In this document: in pieces, positions 1 through 18,458 of the stretch | Layout of the letters: each line of letters begins with the position of its first letter | Position numbering within the stretch: the stretch's first letter is position 1 | NCBI RefSeq assembly: GCF_017654505.1 | Contig: NC_054543.1 | Location: 26,600,747-26,664,746, forward strand | Reading direction: 5' to 3' | Source: Polyodon spathula | Taxonomy: Eukaryota > Chordata > Actinopteri > Acipenseriformes > Polyodontidae | Length of the DNA stretch: 64,000 nucleotides | Notes under the pieces: model-generated | Told to the model about the DNA's origin: nothing | What the model saw: the letters and a program-made list of their open reading frames with translations, nothing else | Database searches by the model: none | Program-made: the position numbers and the translations under genes

Positions 1-85
1 GAGGAGAACGGTTAGTAAATTTAGTAGGATATGACTATGTGTATACCTGCTGCTCAGTGGAGAGGAAAAAAACCCTTGAAGCTAA

Positions 86-401
86 TTAGGGGAAAACCTC
101 TAGTGGCTCCGGCAGACAGGTAGCCCCCACTTCAGGCATACTAGCAATTTTGGAATGGGCTGCAACTATGTCAGAGGGAGATGAATGAACATAAGAATCC
201 ACTGCAGAACAGGACCGTGCCACATGGTCTTGATCAGCTCTGATTGATGCTGGCCCTTGCAGCGGAGGTGGCTGCACCGATACGGAAGGAATGGGGTAAA
301 TAGCTGAGGAGGGAGGCCTGTCCTGGAGAGGAGGGTGGAGAGGTGGGTTGAGAACCAGAGACAAGGGATGATGGATCTGGAAGAATTGATGAATAGAGGG
401 T

Positions 402-436
<35 letters not shown>

Positions 437-830
437 GGTTTCCTGCATGAGAGATACCTTGACATTGCTGTAAAAGGGCAGAGAGCAGACTAGGTCCTTG
501 AAAGCTGAGTGAATTGACCGCACTGGAGTTGGTCTGTCTTTGAAGTGCGCAGCCGAATAAGAAAATAGGAGTTGGAAATAGAAGAGAGGTCACAAACGAA
601 TATCCACCGAAGGGAAGCAAGAAGCTGAGGGAACTGTGAATTCGGAGCTTCTGAGAAAGCCAAGAAGGTTGTGAGGCAGATGGTCTCCATGAGTAGATCC
701 TTGTAGGGGGAGAAGCAGCCTTTCCGAAGAGTAGAGATGATTCTAGCATTTTTAGAAGGAGCAGCAACTATATCAGGGAAGGATGAATGAATGTAGGAAT
801 CCACTGCAGAGGAGGACCAGTTCCCCCACC
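86..830 (-). pseudogene. Degenerate tyrosine-recombinase (Crypton/Ngaro/DIRS-type) fragment
   Basis: Read on the minus strand, the segment carries a block with S-T-L-R-K-G-C-F-S-P-Y and later S-K-T-D (about 750-520), then after low-complexity sequence the motif HSFRIGAATSAA (about 300-240). HxxR is the active-site signature of tyrosine recombinases. The same order of blocks recurs on the plus strand at 54300-55200, so both come from related mobile elements. No frame is open throughout and a 30-base G tract sits between the blocks, so it is dead. At 740-830 a second C-terminal tail (D-S-Y-I-H-S-S) abuts the start of this copy, which suggests tandem copies. The exact class is uncertain. Confidence 0.55.
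404..433. repeat. Poly-G tract, 30 bases
   Basis: An uninterrupted run of 30 G on the plus strand lies inside the decayed recombinase copy. It produces artificial proline- or glycine-rich reading frames. Length may be imprecise in an assembly. Confidence 0.9.
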
Positions 831-1043
831 TTCGTGATCAGGCTGGGGGGGGGAAAGGGGAGAGTCGAGGGGAGGAGGCCTGCTCTGGAGGAGAGGGTGG
901 AAAGGAGGGAGGTCTGCTCGGAAGAGAGGGTGGAGTTGAGGAGGGAGGCCTACTCACGAGGCGAGGGTGGACAGGAAGGAAGCCTGCTTGGGGGGAGGTC
1001 TGCTCAAGACGAGACGAGTGATGATAGGAGTGAGATGAAGTAT

Positions 1044-1957
1044 TAGGTCCTCTGCTATTCCTAATCTACATTAATGATTTAGATTCTGGTATAGTAAGCA
1101 AACTTGTTAAATTTGCAGACGACACAAAAGTAGGAGGAGTGGCAAACACTGTTGCAGCAGCAAAGGTCATTCAAAATGATCTAGACAAGATTCAGAACTG
1201 GGCAGACACATGGCAAATGACATTTAATAGAGAAAAGTGTAAGGTACTGCACGCAGGAAATAAAAATGTACATTATAAATATCATATGGGAGATACTGAA
1301 ATTGGAGAAGGAATCTATGAAAAAGACCTAGGAGTTTTTGTTGACTCAGAAATGTCTTCATCTAGACAATGTGGGGAAGCTATAAAAAAGGCTAACAAGA
1401 TGCTAAGTTACATTGTGAAAAGTGTTGAATTTAAATCAAGGGAAGTAATGTTAAAACTGTACTTGAATATTGTGTGCAGTTCTGGTCACCTTGCTATAAA
1501 AAAGATATTGCTGCTCTAGAAAGAGTGCAAAGAAGAGCGACCAGAATTATTCCGGGCTTAAAAGACATGTCATATGCAGACAGGCTAAAAGAATTGAATC
1601 TGTTCAGTCTTGAACAAAGAAGACTACGTGGCGACCTAATTCAAGCATTCAAAATTCTAAAAGGTATTGACAGTGTCGACCCAAGGGACTTTTTCAGCCT
1701 GAAAAAAGAAACAAGGACCAGGGGTCACAAATGGAGTTTAGAAAAAGGGGCATTCAGAACAGAAAATAGGAGACACTTTTTTACACAGAGAATTGTGAGG
1801 GTCTGGAATCAACTCCCCAGTAATGTTGTTGAAGCTGACACCCTGGGATCCTTCAAGAAGCTGCTTGATGAGATTTTGGGATCAATAAGCTACTAACAAC
1901 CAAACGAGCAAGATGGGCCGAATGGCCTCCTCTCGTTTGTAAACTTTCTTATGTTCT
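1044..1957 (+). mobile_element. CR1 LINE copy A, 5'-truncated, 3' end of ORF2
   Basis: The segment starts just before the reverse-transcriptase FADD box (K-F-A-D-D-T-K at about 1110) and runs to the ORF2 stop at 1894-1896, then through the conserved 3' UTR to a short ATGTTCTT tail. Compared with copies D and F it lacks 22 bases near 1464, which shifts the frame and splits the ORF2 C-terminus into two overlapping frames. The C-terminal protein block ends in L-G-S-I-S-Y. It is a dead 5'-truncated insertion, the usual product of target-primed reverse transcription. It interrupts the recombinase-derived repeats on either side. Confidence 0.9.
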
Positions 1958-1964
1958 TATGAAT

Positions 1965-2205
1965 CAATGAACAGATGGTCTGAGGGGGGAGTGGGGGGGG
2001 TTCCTGCTGTGGAGATGCCTTGAAAAGGGGGATAGGAAACTTGATACCTGACGTGTGAGTGGACCGACTGTGCTGAATTGATCCGTCCTGTGGTAGCCAA
2101 GTGATGGAGTAAGCATGGAAGGTGGCTGAGAGGCAGCTGATCTCCATGGGTAAATCATTGTAGGGGGAGAAGTGGCTTTTCAGAAGAGTGGAAATTAGCA
2201 AATGG
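1965..2205 (-). pseudogene. Second tyrosine-recombinase relic
   Basis: The minus strand reads S-T-L-L-K-S-H-F-S-P-Y-N-D-L-P-M-E, alignable by eye to the same block at 490-750 and to 54650-54720. It is a diverged copy of the same element, separated from the first by CR1 copy A. No HxxR box is seen here and the frame is short. Confidence 0.4.
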
Positions 2206-8924
<6,719 letters not shown>

Positions 8925-8962
8925 TTTGAGTCAGTTCCTTGAAGCTGATGTTAAGGGTTCAG
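8925..8962 (-). other. Predicted 5' UTR of tubulin unit 1
   Basis: The stretch between the start codon and the expected transcription start lies about 25-30 bases downstream of the TATA box. Length is inferred, not measured. The A-rich context just before ATG (C-A-A-A-ATG) is favourable for initiation. Confidence 0.5.
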
Positions 8963-8985
8963 AATGAGAAGACAATGATTCAGTG

Positions 8986-8992
8986 CTTTTAT
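8986..8992 (-). promoter_or_regulatory. TATA box of tubulin unit 1
   Basis: The minus strand reads CTATAAAAGCACTG, a strong TATA box about 65 bases upstream of the exon 1 ATG. A GGGAGGG-type GC box lies further upstream near 9041-9047. Position relative to exon 1 supports a genuine promoter. Confidence 0.75.
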
Positions 8993-9047
8993 AGCAGACA
9001 GGGTGTGGATACGCTTGGCAATATGACTGCAGTGCAGAAATGGGAGG

Positions 9048-10555
9048 GCTCCTATTGTAGAGCATGCAAACCTCCATAGACACACTGAAAACAATCCCCC
9101 TGCATCTTTAAAAAACTCTCTACTGCTTTTTCAGGCTGTTCAGTCACCTTTACAGAAACTTATTTTATCAGGTAAAATTAGAACAAATGTTCAACAAAGT
9201 CGGTCTGTATTTATTTGTATTTGTACCATTACTTGTTGTTTATAAAGGACTCTTTTTCACTTCCTTATCAATTTCTATTGATATTCATCTAGTAAACCTT
9301 TTAGGGATTTCTTCTCATAGAATAGATTATATACATGAAGTATTTAGAGGGGTAGGTGGATTGCACCTGAACTCATTTGTCAGTCAGTCAGTCAGGAGAA
9401 CATACCTGAATGAAATATATCCCAATAAATTGTTTTGTGCACTACAATGGCAATGCAAAGACAACATTTAAAAGGATTTGTTGGGGATATGTCTATTTTA
9501 AAATGCTATAAAAATAAAATGTATTATATAACTTAAAATGCAATTATATAAATATCTAATTCCAGGTTTATGTGAATGCTCAGTTGTCTAGTCACTGAAC
9601 TACTTCATTTGTGGTCTGTTATCCTAGACAGATTGAATCATTAAATCTTGTTTGGAGTATCAGCAATAAAGAACCTTGGTGGGGGGGTGGCGGGGGGGGG
9701 TGGGACCCCACCCTGCGCCTATAGGTAAGGCGTGCAAGTCTTACTAATAGTGCAGCTGTTTTAGTTTTTCTTCCTCTATATTGATATTTTGGAATTAAGC
9801 CCCCTGTTTGCTGTTGACCCATGAGATAATTAACCAGGCTGCCGCTCAGTTCTTTATTCTGCATTCGCTCACATCCAGCCCTGTGCATCTGCCTTTAATT
9901 CAATAGTACCAAGGTGAATGTAAATCAGGTAAATGTCACCTTGTGGATGTTTTTGATTCACTGCATTTATAATGTTTCTTGCTACTTGTTTTGGCCTGTA
10001 TGTTTTACTGTCATTATTATTACTGTTTTTATTATCCACCCTTTTCAATGACACATCAATGCTGTAGCCAAGCTCCAATGTAGTAAACATTCTGTGTATA
10101 GATACTTTAAAACCATAAGCACAAATGCTTTTTAAATGTGAACGCTCCTTCTCAAACCTGTGTGATGTTATACTTTAAAGTTCAACATGTCAGTCAAAAT
10201 TTACATCTCCCATCCACTCTCTATACACATTGCCATCCTGTGTCTGTTGGTCTCTCTGTCAAATCAAGCAAACTCGGAATTGATCAGCATGCAAAGTCGT
10301 GGGTGTGGCGCTCTTGGTTGGAAGTGGAATATTTTTTTTTATAACATTTTTTTTATTTGTTGTTGCAAAGTTTAAGTCATGTTAATGCTGCATAGCAATA
10401 GATTTTCTGTTTATGCATAACCAGTTTGTATGCTTGAGGCTTTCATATTCTTTTCATACAGTTTATCATCTGTGTTGAACCTTTGTATCAGGTACAAATA
10501 ATAAATTCCACCGGTAAATTTACCAGTACATGACAATTTCCGAGCACGTAATTTA
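9048..10555. other. No recognisable gene
   Basis: This is AT-rich sequence with only short frames. A G-rich patch lies at 9679-9701. Nothing identifiable as exon, RNA or transposon protein was seen. Confidence 0.5.
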
Positions 10556-10636
10556 TTTATTTATTTATTTATTTGATATAGCGCCTTTCATACAAGAGTA
10601 TCACAAAGCACTGTACATAAATGCATAAAAATGCAA

Positions 10637-10639
<3 letters not shown>

Positions 10640-10688
<49 letters not shown>
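10640..10688. repeat. (AAT)n microsatellite
   Basis: About 16 AAT/ATA trinucleotide copies lie within the 3' region of the L2 element. Confidence 0.9.
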
Positions 10689-11418
10689 GTAAAAAATCAT
10701 CATTAAAAGCTAGCAATTATGTTGCATTAAAACAACTAAGATAAACATTCCATTTTATAAAAAGTTTAGACTTAAAAATACTCACAGACCCAGCTTCCCT
10801 AACCCATGGAGGTAGTACACTCCATAGTTTAGGGGCTCTAAAAGAAAAAGCCCTCCCTCCCGTATTGATTTTATTGACCCTGGGAACAATGAGCAGCCCC
10901 GCTGCCTGTGATCTAAGAGTGCGATATGGGAGATACGCGATCAGTAGCTCCTGCAAGTAGCTAGGTGCTGCTCCATTCACGGCTTTATAGGTCAATAATA
11001 AGATTTTAAAACCAATTCTATATTAAACAGGGAGCCAGTGCAAGGAGGCTAAAACAGGGGTGATATGCTCTTTTTTTTTGTTTTTAGTCAAAATTCTAGC
11101 AGTGGTATTCTGAACAAGCTGTAGGCGGGACACCATAGGTTTTGGGATGCCAGCGAGGAGTCCATTACAGTAATCAATTCTTGAAGAAACAAAGGCATGT
11201 GTTACTCTTGGCGTCAGATAAGGAGATAATAGGTCTCAGTTTGGTTGTTTCTCAAGTGACAGAAGGATACTTTAGAAACTTACCAAATATGAGACTGAAA
11301 TGATAAATCAAGATCAATGATAACCACCACATTTTTTATTTCAGTTTTAGGATTTGATAAAAGACTGGTAGGGTCAAACTCATTCAGTCTTACATTTTTT
11401 TAATTGGTTATGAGAGCC

Positions 11419-12073
11419 TGTGACAGAGAGAGAAAGGATCCGAACTTTAAATCTCCCTCCTGATCAGAAAGGGCATTCTGTAAGGTTGGTGATATGCTTT
11501 CTCTTAGATGGATCGCTTTGACAGTAAGCCGAAACCGGAAGGTGACCATATTAGGGGGAGCATGTAGTTGCACGTACCTGAAAGGACTCTATTGCAAGCA
11601 GCTGCGGGGCGGTCCTGCAGTGGAGAAACCATGGCGACGGGCTGCTTGTAGGGAGGAGTTTCTGGGTACAAAGGGGAAGCAGCTATTTGCACTGTATTGA
11701 GAGCCGGAGTGAATGAACTTGTGTTATTGTCTGTCTCGTGTTTTTTTGCCTTTTCTAGAGGAGGAGTGAGAATTGGGAGCTGCAGACACAGAGCCAGCAC
11801 AAACCCCAGAGGACGTCCCTCACAGCACAGCACAGCACCGAACACGCACCACGATCCCTGGACAAAAGGAGCACAGTTTCATGCACGGAGGATTGTGGTT
11901 AAGGAGTGCTTTATTATTTTATCAGGACTGAAACCTGACATGTTTCTCACCGATACCATAGTTGGTAGAGAGCCGGACTGTTTTTGGTGGTTTTGTAAAA
12001 TAAACACAGATATTTTTGGAAGAATCCTTTCTGGGCATTGGATTATTACTGCACCACTCACATCCTGTTCACA
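11419..12073 (+). mobile_element. Solo LTR (655 bp) with 5-bp target duplication
   Basis: The element begins TGTGACAGAG and ends CTGTTCACA, giving the canonical TG...CA termini. It is flanked by GAGCC on both sides (11414-11418 and 12074-12078), a 5-bp duplication typical of Ty3/gypsy integration. An AATAAA-type signal lies near 11999. A homologous LTR occurs at 17720-18371 next to gypsy pol remnants. No internal coding part is present, so it is a solo LTR left by LTR-LTR recombination. Confidence 0.85.
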
Positions 12074-13599
12074 GAGCCACAAACATAACCTCTGTTTTAT
12101 CTGAATTCAACATTAGGAAGTTTTGAGACATCCAGCACTTGATATCAGCAAGGCAAGCAGCAAATAACACCCAACAGAAGTATCACCAGGTTTTAAAGAC
12201 AAGTACAGCTGGGTGTCATCCGCATAGCAGTGGAAGTTCACACCATGTTTCCTAATGATATCACCCAATGGTAACATATATAATGAAAATAGCAATGGAC
12301 CCAGAATAGAACCTTGTGGAACACCGCAATCAGCCTCAGTCAATGCTGATTTTTCTTCAGACAAATTGATACCTATCAGATAGGTAAGATTGAAACCAGG
12401 ATAAGACAAGGCCGACAGTCCCACTAAATCTTTGGATGTTTAATAAGATGTAGTGGTCTACGGTGTCAAAAGCAACACTTGGATCAAGAAGAATTAGAAC
12501 TGATGGAAAGCCCAAGTCAGAGCTTATCTTATCTGATGAAAGAGAATTATTTATAATTTTTTTAAATGTGGGTAATAATAACTCCAAGAGTGTTTTTTTT
12601 TAATAATTTTGTAGGAATGGGGTCAAGAAAATATGTCGTAGTTCTCATGTGCTGAATCAGAGCTGTCAGCTCTTGAAGGGTAATCAAAGAAAAGACCTCC
12701 ATTGTAGCCTTAGAGGCACTAATAGGTAACACTGTGCAACAAGCCTCCTTAATAAAATGTCTGTAGAATCTGATTTCTAATGTGTAGTATTTTATTTTTA
12801 AAGTGACGTAAGAAGTCATTACAGCTAGGAATAAAACAATTATCAAGGATGGAACTATTTGGAGAATGAGTCATTAAATTTATCAATTGTAGCAAAAAGA
12901 AATCTAGGATTTTTTTTGTTTTTTTGTTTCAATTAAGTTAGAGTAATAAGCTGATCTGGTCCATGCCAGAGCCTTCCTATATTTAGCCAGGTGGGCCTTC
13001 CATATAGTGTACTGAACATGCAGTTTCGTTACCTGCCATCTCCGTTCTAATTTCCAACCCTCATATTTCAATTTGCAAGTAGCATCATTGAACCACAGTG
13101 AGCTTTTTTTTAAAACACCATCCGAGTTTTGACTGGCGCTACAACATCTAAGATACCAGTGAATGAAGTGTTGTAGGTATTCACCATGTCATCTACAGAT
13201 AAGCCTTCTGGGATTGATAATAAACTCAATATATCAGACAATTTACTAGCAGTTAATGCATTAATATCCCGAGATGTAAGTGTAGTTTCCATGGAATTTA
13301 TAGTTGCTGGTATGCTGACCTAAAAAAGAATAGCAAGATGGTCAGAAATGGTGAGATATGTAGTTAATACATCTTTAACAACTAAGCCACAAGAGATTAG
13401 CAGGTCTAGAGTATGGCCACGATTGTGTGTGGGACATTTTACATACTGGATATAATCTAAGGAATCCAGTAGCCTCATACATTCCACAGAAGTGGAGTCA
13501 GATTGTCAATGAAGATAGCAAGTCACTAAATTCAGCTAAAAATAACGGATTTCACTTAGGTGGTCAATAGATAATTACAATATGAACAGGTAGTGCACT

Positions 13600-14552
13600 A
13601 TTTAGTGTTAATGTTAGCAGCTCAAAAGGTGAATAACCTGGGACAGTTATTGGGATAGATATTCAGGATCATTGTGTGGAAGTCAGCACATCCCAGATCA
13701 AAATTCAGACTAACAAGTAGTTCACTCTTTATTAGTTCTACAGAACACCTACTGCGGTTCTCATTCCACTTGTTCTGTATGTGGGAAAATATGCGTTCAA
13801 AATATCCAGTTGTTGCAGGAATGCTCAATACAAATGAGAGCACAGACAGCATGTTTGGAAGGGTGTAAGTGGCTTGAAATATGCTCTTCCACTTAAAAGG
13901 AGTGTTTTTCAGCTTCCAGTCCTGTTTGTAGTTTATCAAGAATTGTTTTGAATGTTGAAAACACATCATACAATTTATCTATATCCAACTGTAACCTGCT
14001 CACTAGATGAAATCTTTCAGCAACATTCTCCACATCTAAGACATCTGTCCAGCAGTGTGCAGTGACTGTGGCTGTAATGAAGGAGCCAGTTTTAACCATT
14101 TGTCCAGATATGCAACAGCACAATTCAGAAATGCTCTTAATTCTTCTGTCATCCTTGTCTTGGTGAAGTATCCATACAATTCATCTTCCTTCCTTTGGAT
14201 CAGCTTATCTCTTAGAAATTTCATTGTACCAATATATTTCAGGAGCAGTTGTGTCATTTCTTTCTGGTTATTTAACTGTCTCCTCAAAAATATTCAGAAT
14301 GTTGTTACAGAAAGAGGTGCACTTCCATTATCCAATCTGTGATCTGCTTTGGATAGAAATGCTGATGAAATAAGACTTGATGGCAGTCCAGTTCTGCAAC
14401 ATTCTAGTGATGGCTGGATTTAGAGACAGCCACCTGGCAGTGACTTGACCCAGAATTTCTCTCCATCGCAGATCCAGAAAATCAAAGAATTGCTTCAGAG
14501 TTTCTCTTCTCTTTACAGATGTTGAGAAAAAACAATATACTTTTTTTGGCAT
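13600..14552 (-). pseudogene. hAT-superfamily transposase remnant, C-terminal half
   Basis: The minus strand contains the hAT C-terminal dimerisation block, with L-S-I-P-A-T-T-G-Y-F-E-R-I-F followed by N-R-S-R-C-S-V-E-L-I-K (about 13860-13700). Upstream segments match the same family: R-W-L-S-L-N-P-A-I (about 14420) and a helical region at 14287-14036. The pieces lie in different frames, so the gene is broken several times. The hAT dimerisation domain is needed for transposase assembly. A domesticated hAT-like host gene is less likely given the damage. Confidence 0.7.
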
Positions 14553-15172
14553 AATACTTCATTGGTTATTGAGAGCTTTACTGCAGAAGTGGAACAATAT
14601 ACATTATTTAAAAAAAAAGTGTAATTCTTCAAATCAGTGGTAATTGCAAAGTATATGCTTTGTTTACATTATTTAACACAGAACTTATGTCTATGCAATA
14701 TTACTAAAACAACATTCAATTAAAAAGTCATATATTCATTACAATGTTAAAAAAGACACACGTACAGGCACGTTACCAGTGCAGGATTTCATTATTATTA
14801 GAAGTAGCAGTAGAATTATTAGCTTAAGTTTTATTATGAAATGCATTATCATTTAACAGATGCATTAAAATAATAATGAAAATGATTTTCTCATTAAATT
14901 AAAAGGAGCAGAGGTGGTGATTTTATTTTTAATAGCCAACTAGGATGAAACATACATTTCGTCTTAATACTGTTTTCTTTAGTTTTATTAAAAATAAATC
15001 TTGGATATCATATCTGTTAAAGTCATATGGTGATCGTTTTAATGAAGAATCAGTGCAGTTTAATAAAACATGGTAAGATATAAAGTATGTTGTATACTAT
15101 TTATTTTACTTGGACACTGAGAAGTTCTAAAAAAATACTGTACCTTATCGGCTTCTGGTGAACCTTCAATAA
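14553..15172. other. AT-rich spacer inside the hAT remnant
   Basis: AT-rich sequence separates the N- and C-terminal hAT pieces. No coding potential was recognised. It may be an intron or a later insertion. Confidence 0.4.
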
Positions 15173-15530
15173 CTAGAAATTTGGAGATGGCTTGACTTTG
15201 CTTCCTCGTTCTAGCGAATGTGATTTTCTCCAGTTGAGTGCTGTTTCACATCGCACACTCCACCGTGTGAAATTGAAAAATCCCTCTACACACGCTGCAG
15301 CGAGTTTAAAAAATATATATTGTGCACTTAGCCAAGAGAACTCCTTTTCCCATTCTTCCTGATATTTCTGCATTCGCCAGGCATTTTTTCTTGGAGGAGC
15401 GGAAGATGCCGTTTTATAAAACACAGCATTTAACAAAAACAAGCTGTCATTAAAAGCATCCCTCCCAGAGTCCCATGCGAAAGCCATGAAAAAGGCAACT
15501 AAGGGTCTCTCCATTGTCTTCGCGTTCCCA
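15173..15530 (-). pseudogene. hAT-type transposase N-terminal fragment (BED/TTF-like)
   Basis: The minus strand reads K-Y-Q-E-E-W-E-K-E-F-S-W-L, then R-C-E-T-A-L-N-W-R-K-S-H. This resembles the N-terminal DNA-binding region of the hAT family whose C-terminus lies at 13600-14552 on the same strand. I infer one element about 1.9 kb long. Some of the usual zinc-binding cysteines are missing. Confidence 0.45.
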
Positions 15531-15990
15531 TATCAGTGGCATACAGTAAAACATGGAATGGAATACAGTTTGGGTCTGCGCACTGACGGTTTCAAAAGAC
15601 TTTTCAAGGTAAAATAAGGAACAAACTGCGTTCCGTGTTAACTTGAAACGGAACAATACATTTTACAGGTGGCAACCCTAGAAACGAGCCAGTGATCCTT
15701 GATGCTGGATTGCAGCTGGACCTGGGCCACAGATGAATAGCAGTCCCCACTGCGCCAGGCTCAATGATGAAGGTGACGCTGCCTGCCTGGCTCACAGAGA
15801 TGACGCACACATATGGTCCATATGGTCCATGTTCACACAGGCTTCCCACACAATGCGGCACCTTTCGCTTGGAAGTGTGGGCAGCCAGGCCTATACCTCC
15901 TACCCCTCCAGGGCTGTCAGCCCCGCTTGGACTGACCCACTAGTCTGCTGTTACAGTCCTCCCATCGTGGAGCCCAGGTGAGGACTACTC
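15531..15990. other. No recognisable gene
   Basis: The sequence is GC-richer than its surroundings and only short frames occur. It is possibly retroelement spacer next to the gypsy fragment. Confidence 0.3.
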
Positions 15991-15997
15991 TCTGGCC

Positions 15998-17345
15998 ATG
16001 GTAACTGTAGTCTGGCGCCACAGTTGCGAGGGGCTTAGCCCAAAGCAACAGGCTCAGCTGTGGGAACTGTTACTAGCATACTGCCACAGATTCGCCACCA
16101 TTCCTGAAGACGTTGGGCAGACACACCTTGTCCAGCAGTTAATTGATACAGGGGAGACCAGGCCCATTAAAGTATGGCCCCACCACTAGCCCTTGGCACG
16201 ACAGGAAATCTCGGAGGAGGTGCTGAATTAGACCTAAAAAGTATCTACTAGCAAGTGACTGGGAACACTCTGAGAAGTGTCAGTTCTTGCAACGGGAGGT
16301 TACTTGTCAGATGGGACAGTATCAGTAATGAGCCCTGCAAAACCATCATCAGAGAATGGCCCATGCCGGTCAACCAGTGCCAACTGCAAGGGTTCCTCGA
16401 CATCACCTCCTACTACCACTGGTTCATTCAGGGCTTTACCACCATCACTGCTCCCTTGCACTAGCTCTTGAAGAAGGGAGACCCATTCGTTGGTACTATC
16501 CCTCCCAGACTCCAGCCTGCCATTCCTGCTCAACACCAATGCCGGGGGGATCAGAACAATGCTGTTGCAAATTGGTCCAGCGGGGAGAGGGTCATTACCT
16601 ACTATAGCTGGTCGCTTAACAAACCTGAGCACTGGTACTGTGTTAACCGGTAGGAGCTGCTGGCGGTGGTCTTTCGTGTGCTCCTGTTCAAAGTAAGGAC
16701 AGACCATGCGACCCTGTCATTCCGGAAACTGGAGGGACAGGTTGTCCACTAGCTCGAGCAGCTGCAGGCATTCAATTTCTTTATCCAACAGAGAGGAAGA
16801 ACTATGCCAAGGACACTTGCACGCACTGTGGCAAGAGGAAGACTCTGGAGATGGAGCTCCTGCTGGCTGGAGTCACACAGGACCCAGAGAGGGAGCAGAA
16901 TTGAGAGGTGAGCGTGGCTGAAGAACCAGCAAAGGCCACCTTGGGAGGAGGTGGGTCGACAATCTGCTGCAATATGAGGGTTGTGGGCTCAGTGAATGGG
17001 CCTGGCAAAGAAAGAGGGTGTTCTCCAGCGGCAATGGAAGGAGCCAGCAACAGGAGAGGTGAGGTGGCAGGTGGTGGTCACCCAAGCGCTATGGCTGGAG
17101 GTGCTCAAAAAAACCCTGAGATGGCTCCGGCAGGGTTTCTACTGGGGACAGTGTCAGAGGGATGTTGCGGACAACTGTTGGTGCTGTGATGTCTGTACTG
17201 CTCGCAAGGGACTCATGCCCGCCTCCAGCAGTTCGACATCGGCAGACCCATTGAAAGGGTCAGGGTCGATGTCCTGGGACCATTTCCTCAGTCTGAGAAG
17301 GGACATTGGTTTGTCCTGGTTGCACTTGATTACTACACTAAGTGG
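15998..17345 (+). pseudogene. Ty3/gypsy pol fragment: RT linker, RT end, RNase H, integrase
   Basis: In order on the plus strand: a pre-RT segment (L-S-P-K-Q-Q-A-Q-L-W and then E-D-V-G-Q-T-H-L-V-Q, about 16030-16140); the end of RT and connection (L-Q-G-F-L-D-I-T-S-Y-Y-H-W-F, about 16380); RNase H-like sequence (Y-Y-S-W-S-L-N-K-P-E-H-W-Y, about 16600); and the integrase N-terminal region with F-Y-W-G-Q-C-Q and the C-D-V-C pair (about 17130-17220). The core RT with the YLDD box is missing between 16195 and 16330. Several frames are used and stops are frequent. It is an inactive retrotransposon remnant. Confidence 0.8.
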
Positions 17346-17719
17346 TTAGAGTAGTGGCGAACTGGCAGGTTAGAGAGGACCCTGGCAAAACTCACTGCGT
17401 GGCGACCCAAGCTAAATACAATAGTGAGATTTATGCAAGAAAATAAGTATAAAAAACAGTAAATCATAGAAATAAAATATTTTGCCCTTGTTCTGCACTC
17501 AGAAGAAATTTCACAGTGGAAGGAGAAAGAAAATCTGAGACATGCAGTCACTGGAGACACTGCTGCTGATGTTGGTGCTACTGCTGATGAGTCGTTTGTG
17601 TTCATTAAGGAACATTTTAACAGGATGTAAGGTGGGCCTTAGCCAAAGACGGTTTACTTGGCGCCATGACCAGGTGTTGCGATGTTTGCCCTTAGCATTG
17701 GAAGACAAGCGTAACCTGA
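17346..17719 (+). other. Retroelement-like fragment of unclear class
   Basis: A short plus-strand frame near 17590-17724 reads G-C-K-V-G-L-S-Q-R-R-F-T-W-R-H-D-Q-V-L. The wording resembles a tail I associate with reverse-transcriptase elements of uncertain class. Too little remains to classify it. Confidence 0.3.
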
Positions 17720-18371
17720 TGTGATAAAGAGAGAAAGGATCGATGTGGTAAATCTCCCTCAGAAAGGGCGATGTGTAAGGACGGTGGTACGTTGCCTCCT
17801 AGATGGACCGCCTTGATGGTAGGTGGAAACTGGAAGGTGACCATATTAGGGGGAGAGCGTAGATGCACGTATCCGGAATGACTCCATTGCGATCAACTGT
17901 GGGACGGCCCTCTATTGGAGAAACTATGACGACGAGTTGATTGCAGGGAGGAGGTCATGGGTACAAAGGGGAAACAGCTAGGTCAGTATGCCAGCTTGTG
18001 CTGAACATGTGAAACCTGACGGCCGGTGCCTGTAGTTTTTGTTGGTTTGCTACTTGTTGTTTGTTGTGTATTGCAGAGGAGGAGTATGGAGCCAGCGGCT
18101 GCAGCCACGGAGTCAGCCTGCATCACAAGAGCACTACCCTCACTACACGACACCAGCACCACCCTATGGATTAAAGAGCACACTTTCGTGCACTACTATT
18201 TTTTTATTATTGTTTCTTTATTTTGGTCTGTAAACCAGCTGTGTTCTCCCCGATACCATTGCTGGTAGAGGGGTGGTTCTTTTTGGTTTTGTTTATTAAA
18301 AACACGAATGTTTTTGGGAACATAACTGTCTGGACAATCGTTTTATTCACCACACCGCTCACACCTGGCCA
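17720..18371 (+). mobile_element. LTR, same family as 11419-12073
   Basis: It aligns by eye along its length with the solo LTR at 11419. Shared landmarks are GAGAGAAAGGATC near the start, GTGACCATATTAGGGGGAG in the middle, GGTACAAAGGGGAA, and a closing block rich in CACACC/CACTCAC. It begins TGTGATAAAG. A matching target duplication was not found, and it lies just downstream of gypsy pol debris. Confidence 0.75.
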
Positions 18372-18458
18372 ATAAGTTGACCCCTATTCCATCAGAGCAT
18401 TACACACAAAAGACAATATTCCTCTGTCCAGGAGAGCAATCACCAAGAAAAGGTGTTA

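Larger units (their letters stand above)
10556..13640 (-). mobile_element. L2-type LINE, degenerate, split by a solo LTR
   Basis: On the minus strand the RT segment (about 12600-12113) reads [17 protein letters not shown] and the catalytic box C-Y-A-D-D-T-Q-L-Y. The ORF C-terminus lies at 10995-10717 (A-P-S-Y-L-Q-E-L, then A-P-K-L-W-S). The 3' end has the GCGCC/CTTTATA-like end common to L2 tails and terminates in (AAAT)n at 10551-10575. The 5' part near 13300-13640 is weaker endonuclease-like sequence. Many frameshifts and stops mean it is inactive. A 655-bp LTR interrupts it at 11419. L2 is the best fit from the RT wording; related Rex-type LINEs are possible. Confidence 0.7.

Noticed and set aside
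86..523. Proline-run protein frame
   Set aside because: The proline run comes from the 30-base G tract read on the opposite strand. Only the HSFRIGAATSAA-type pieces carry meaning.
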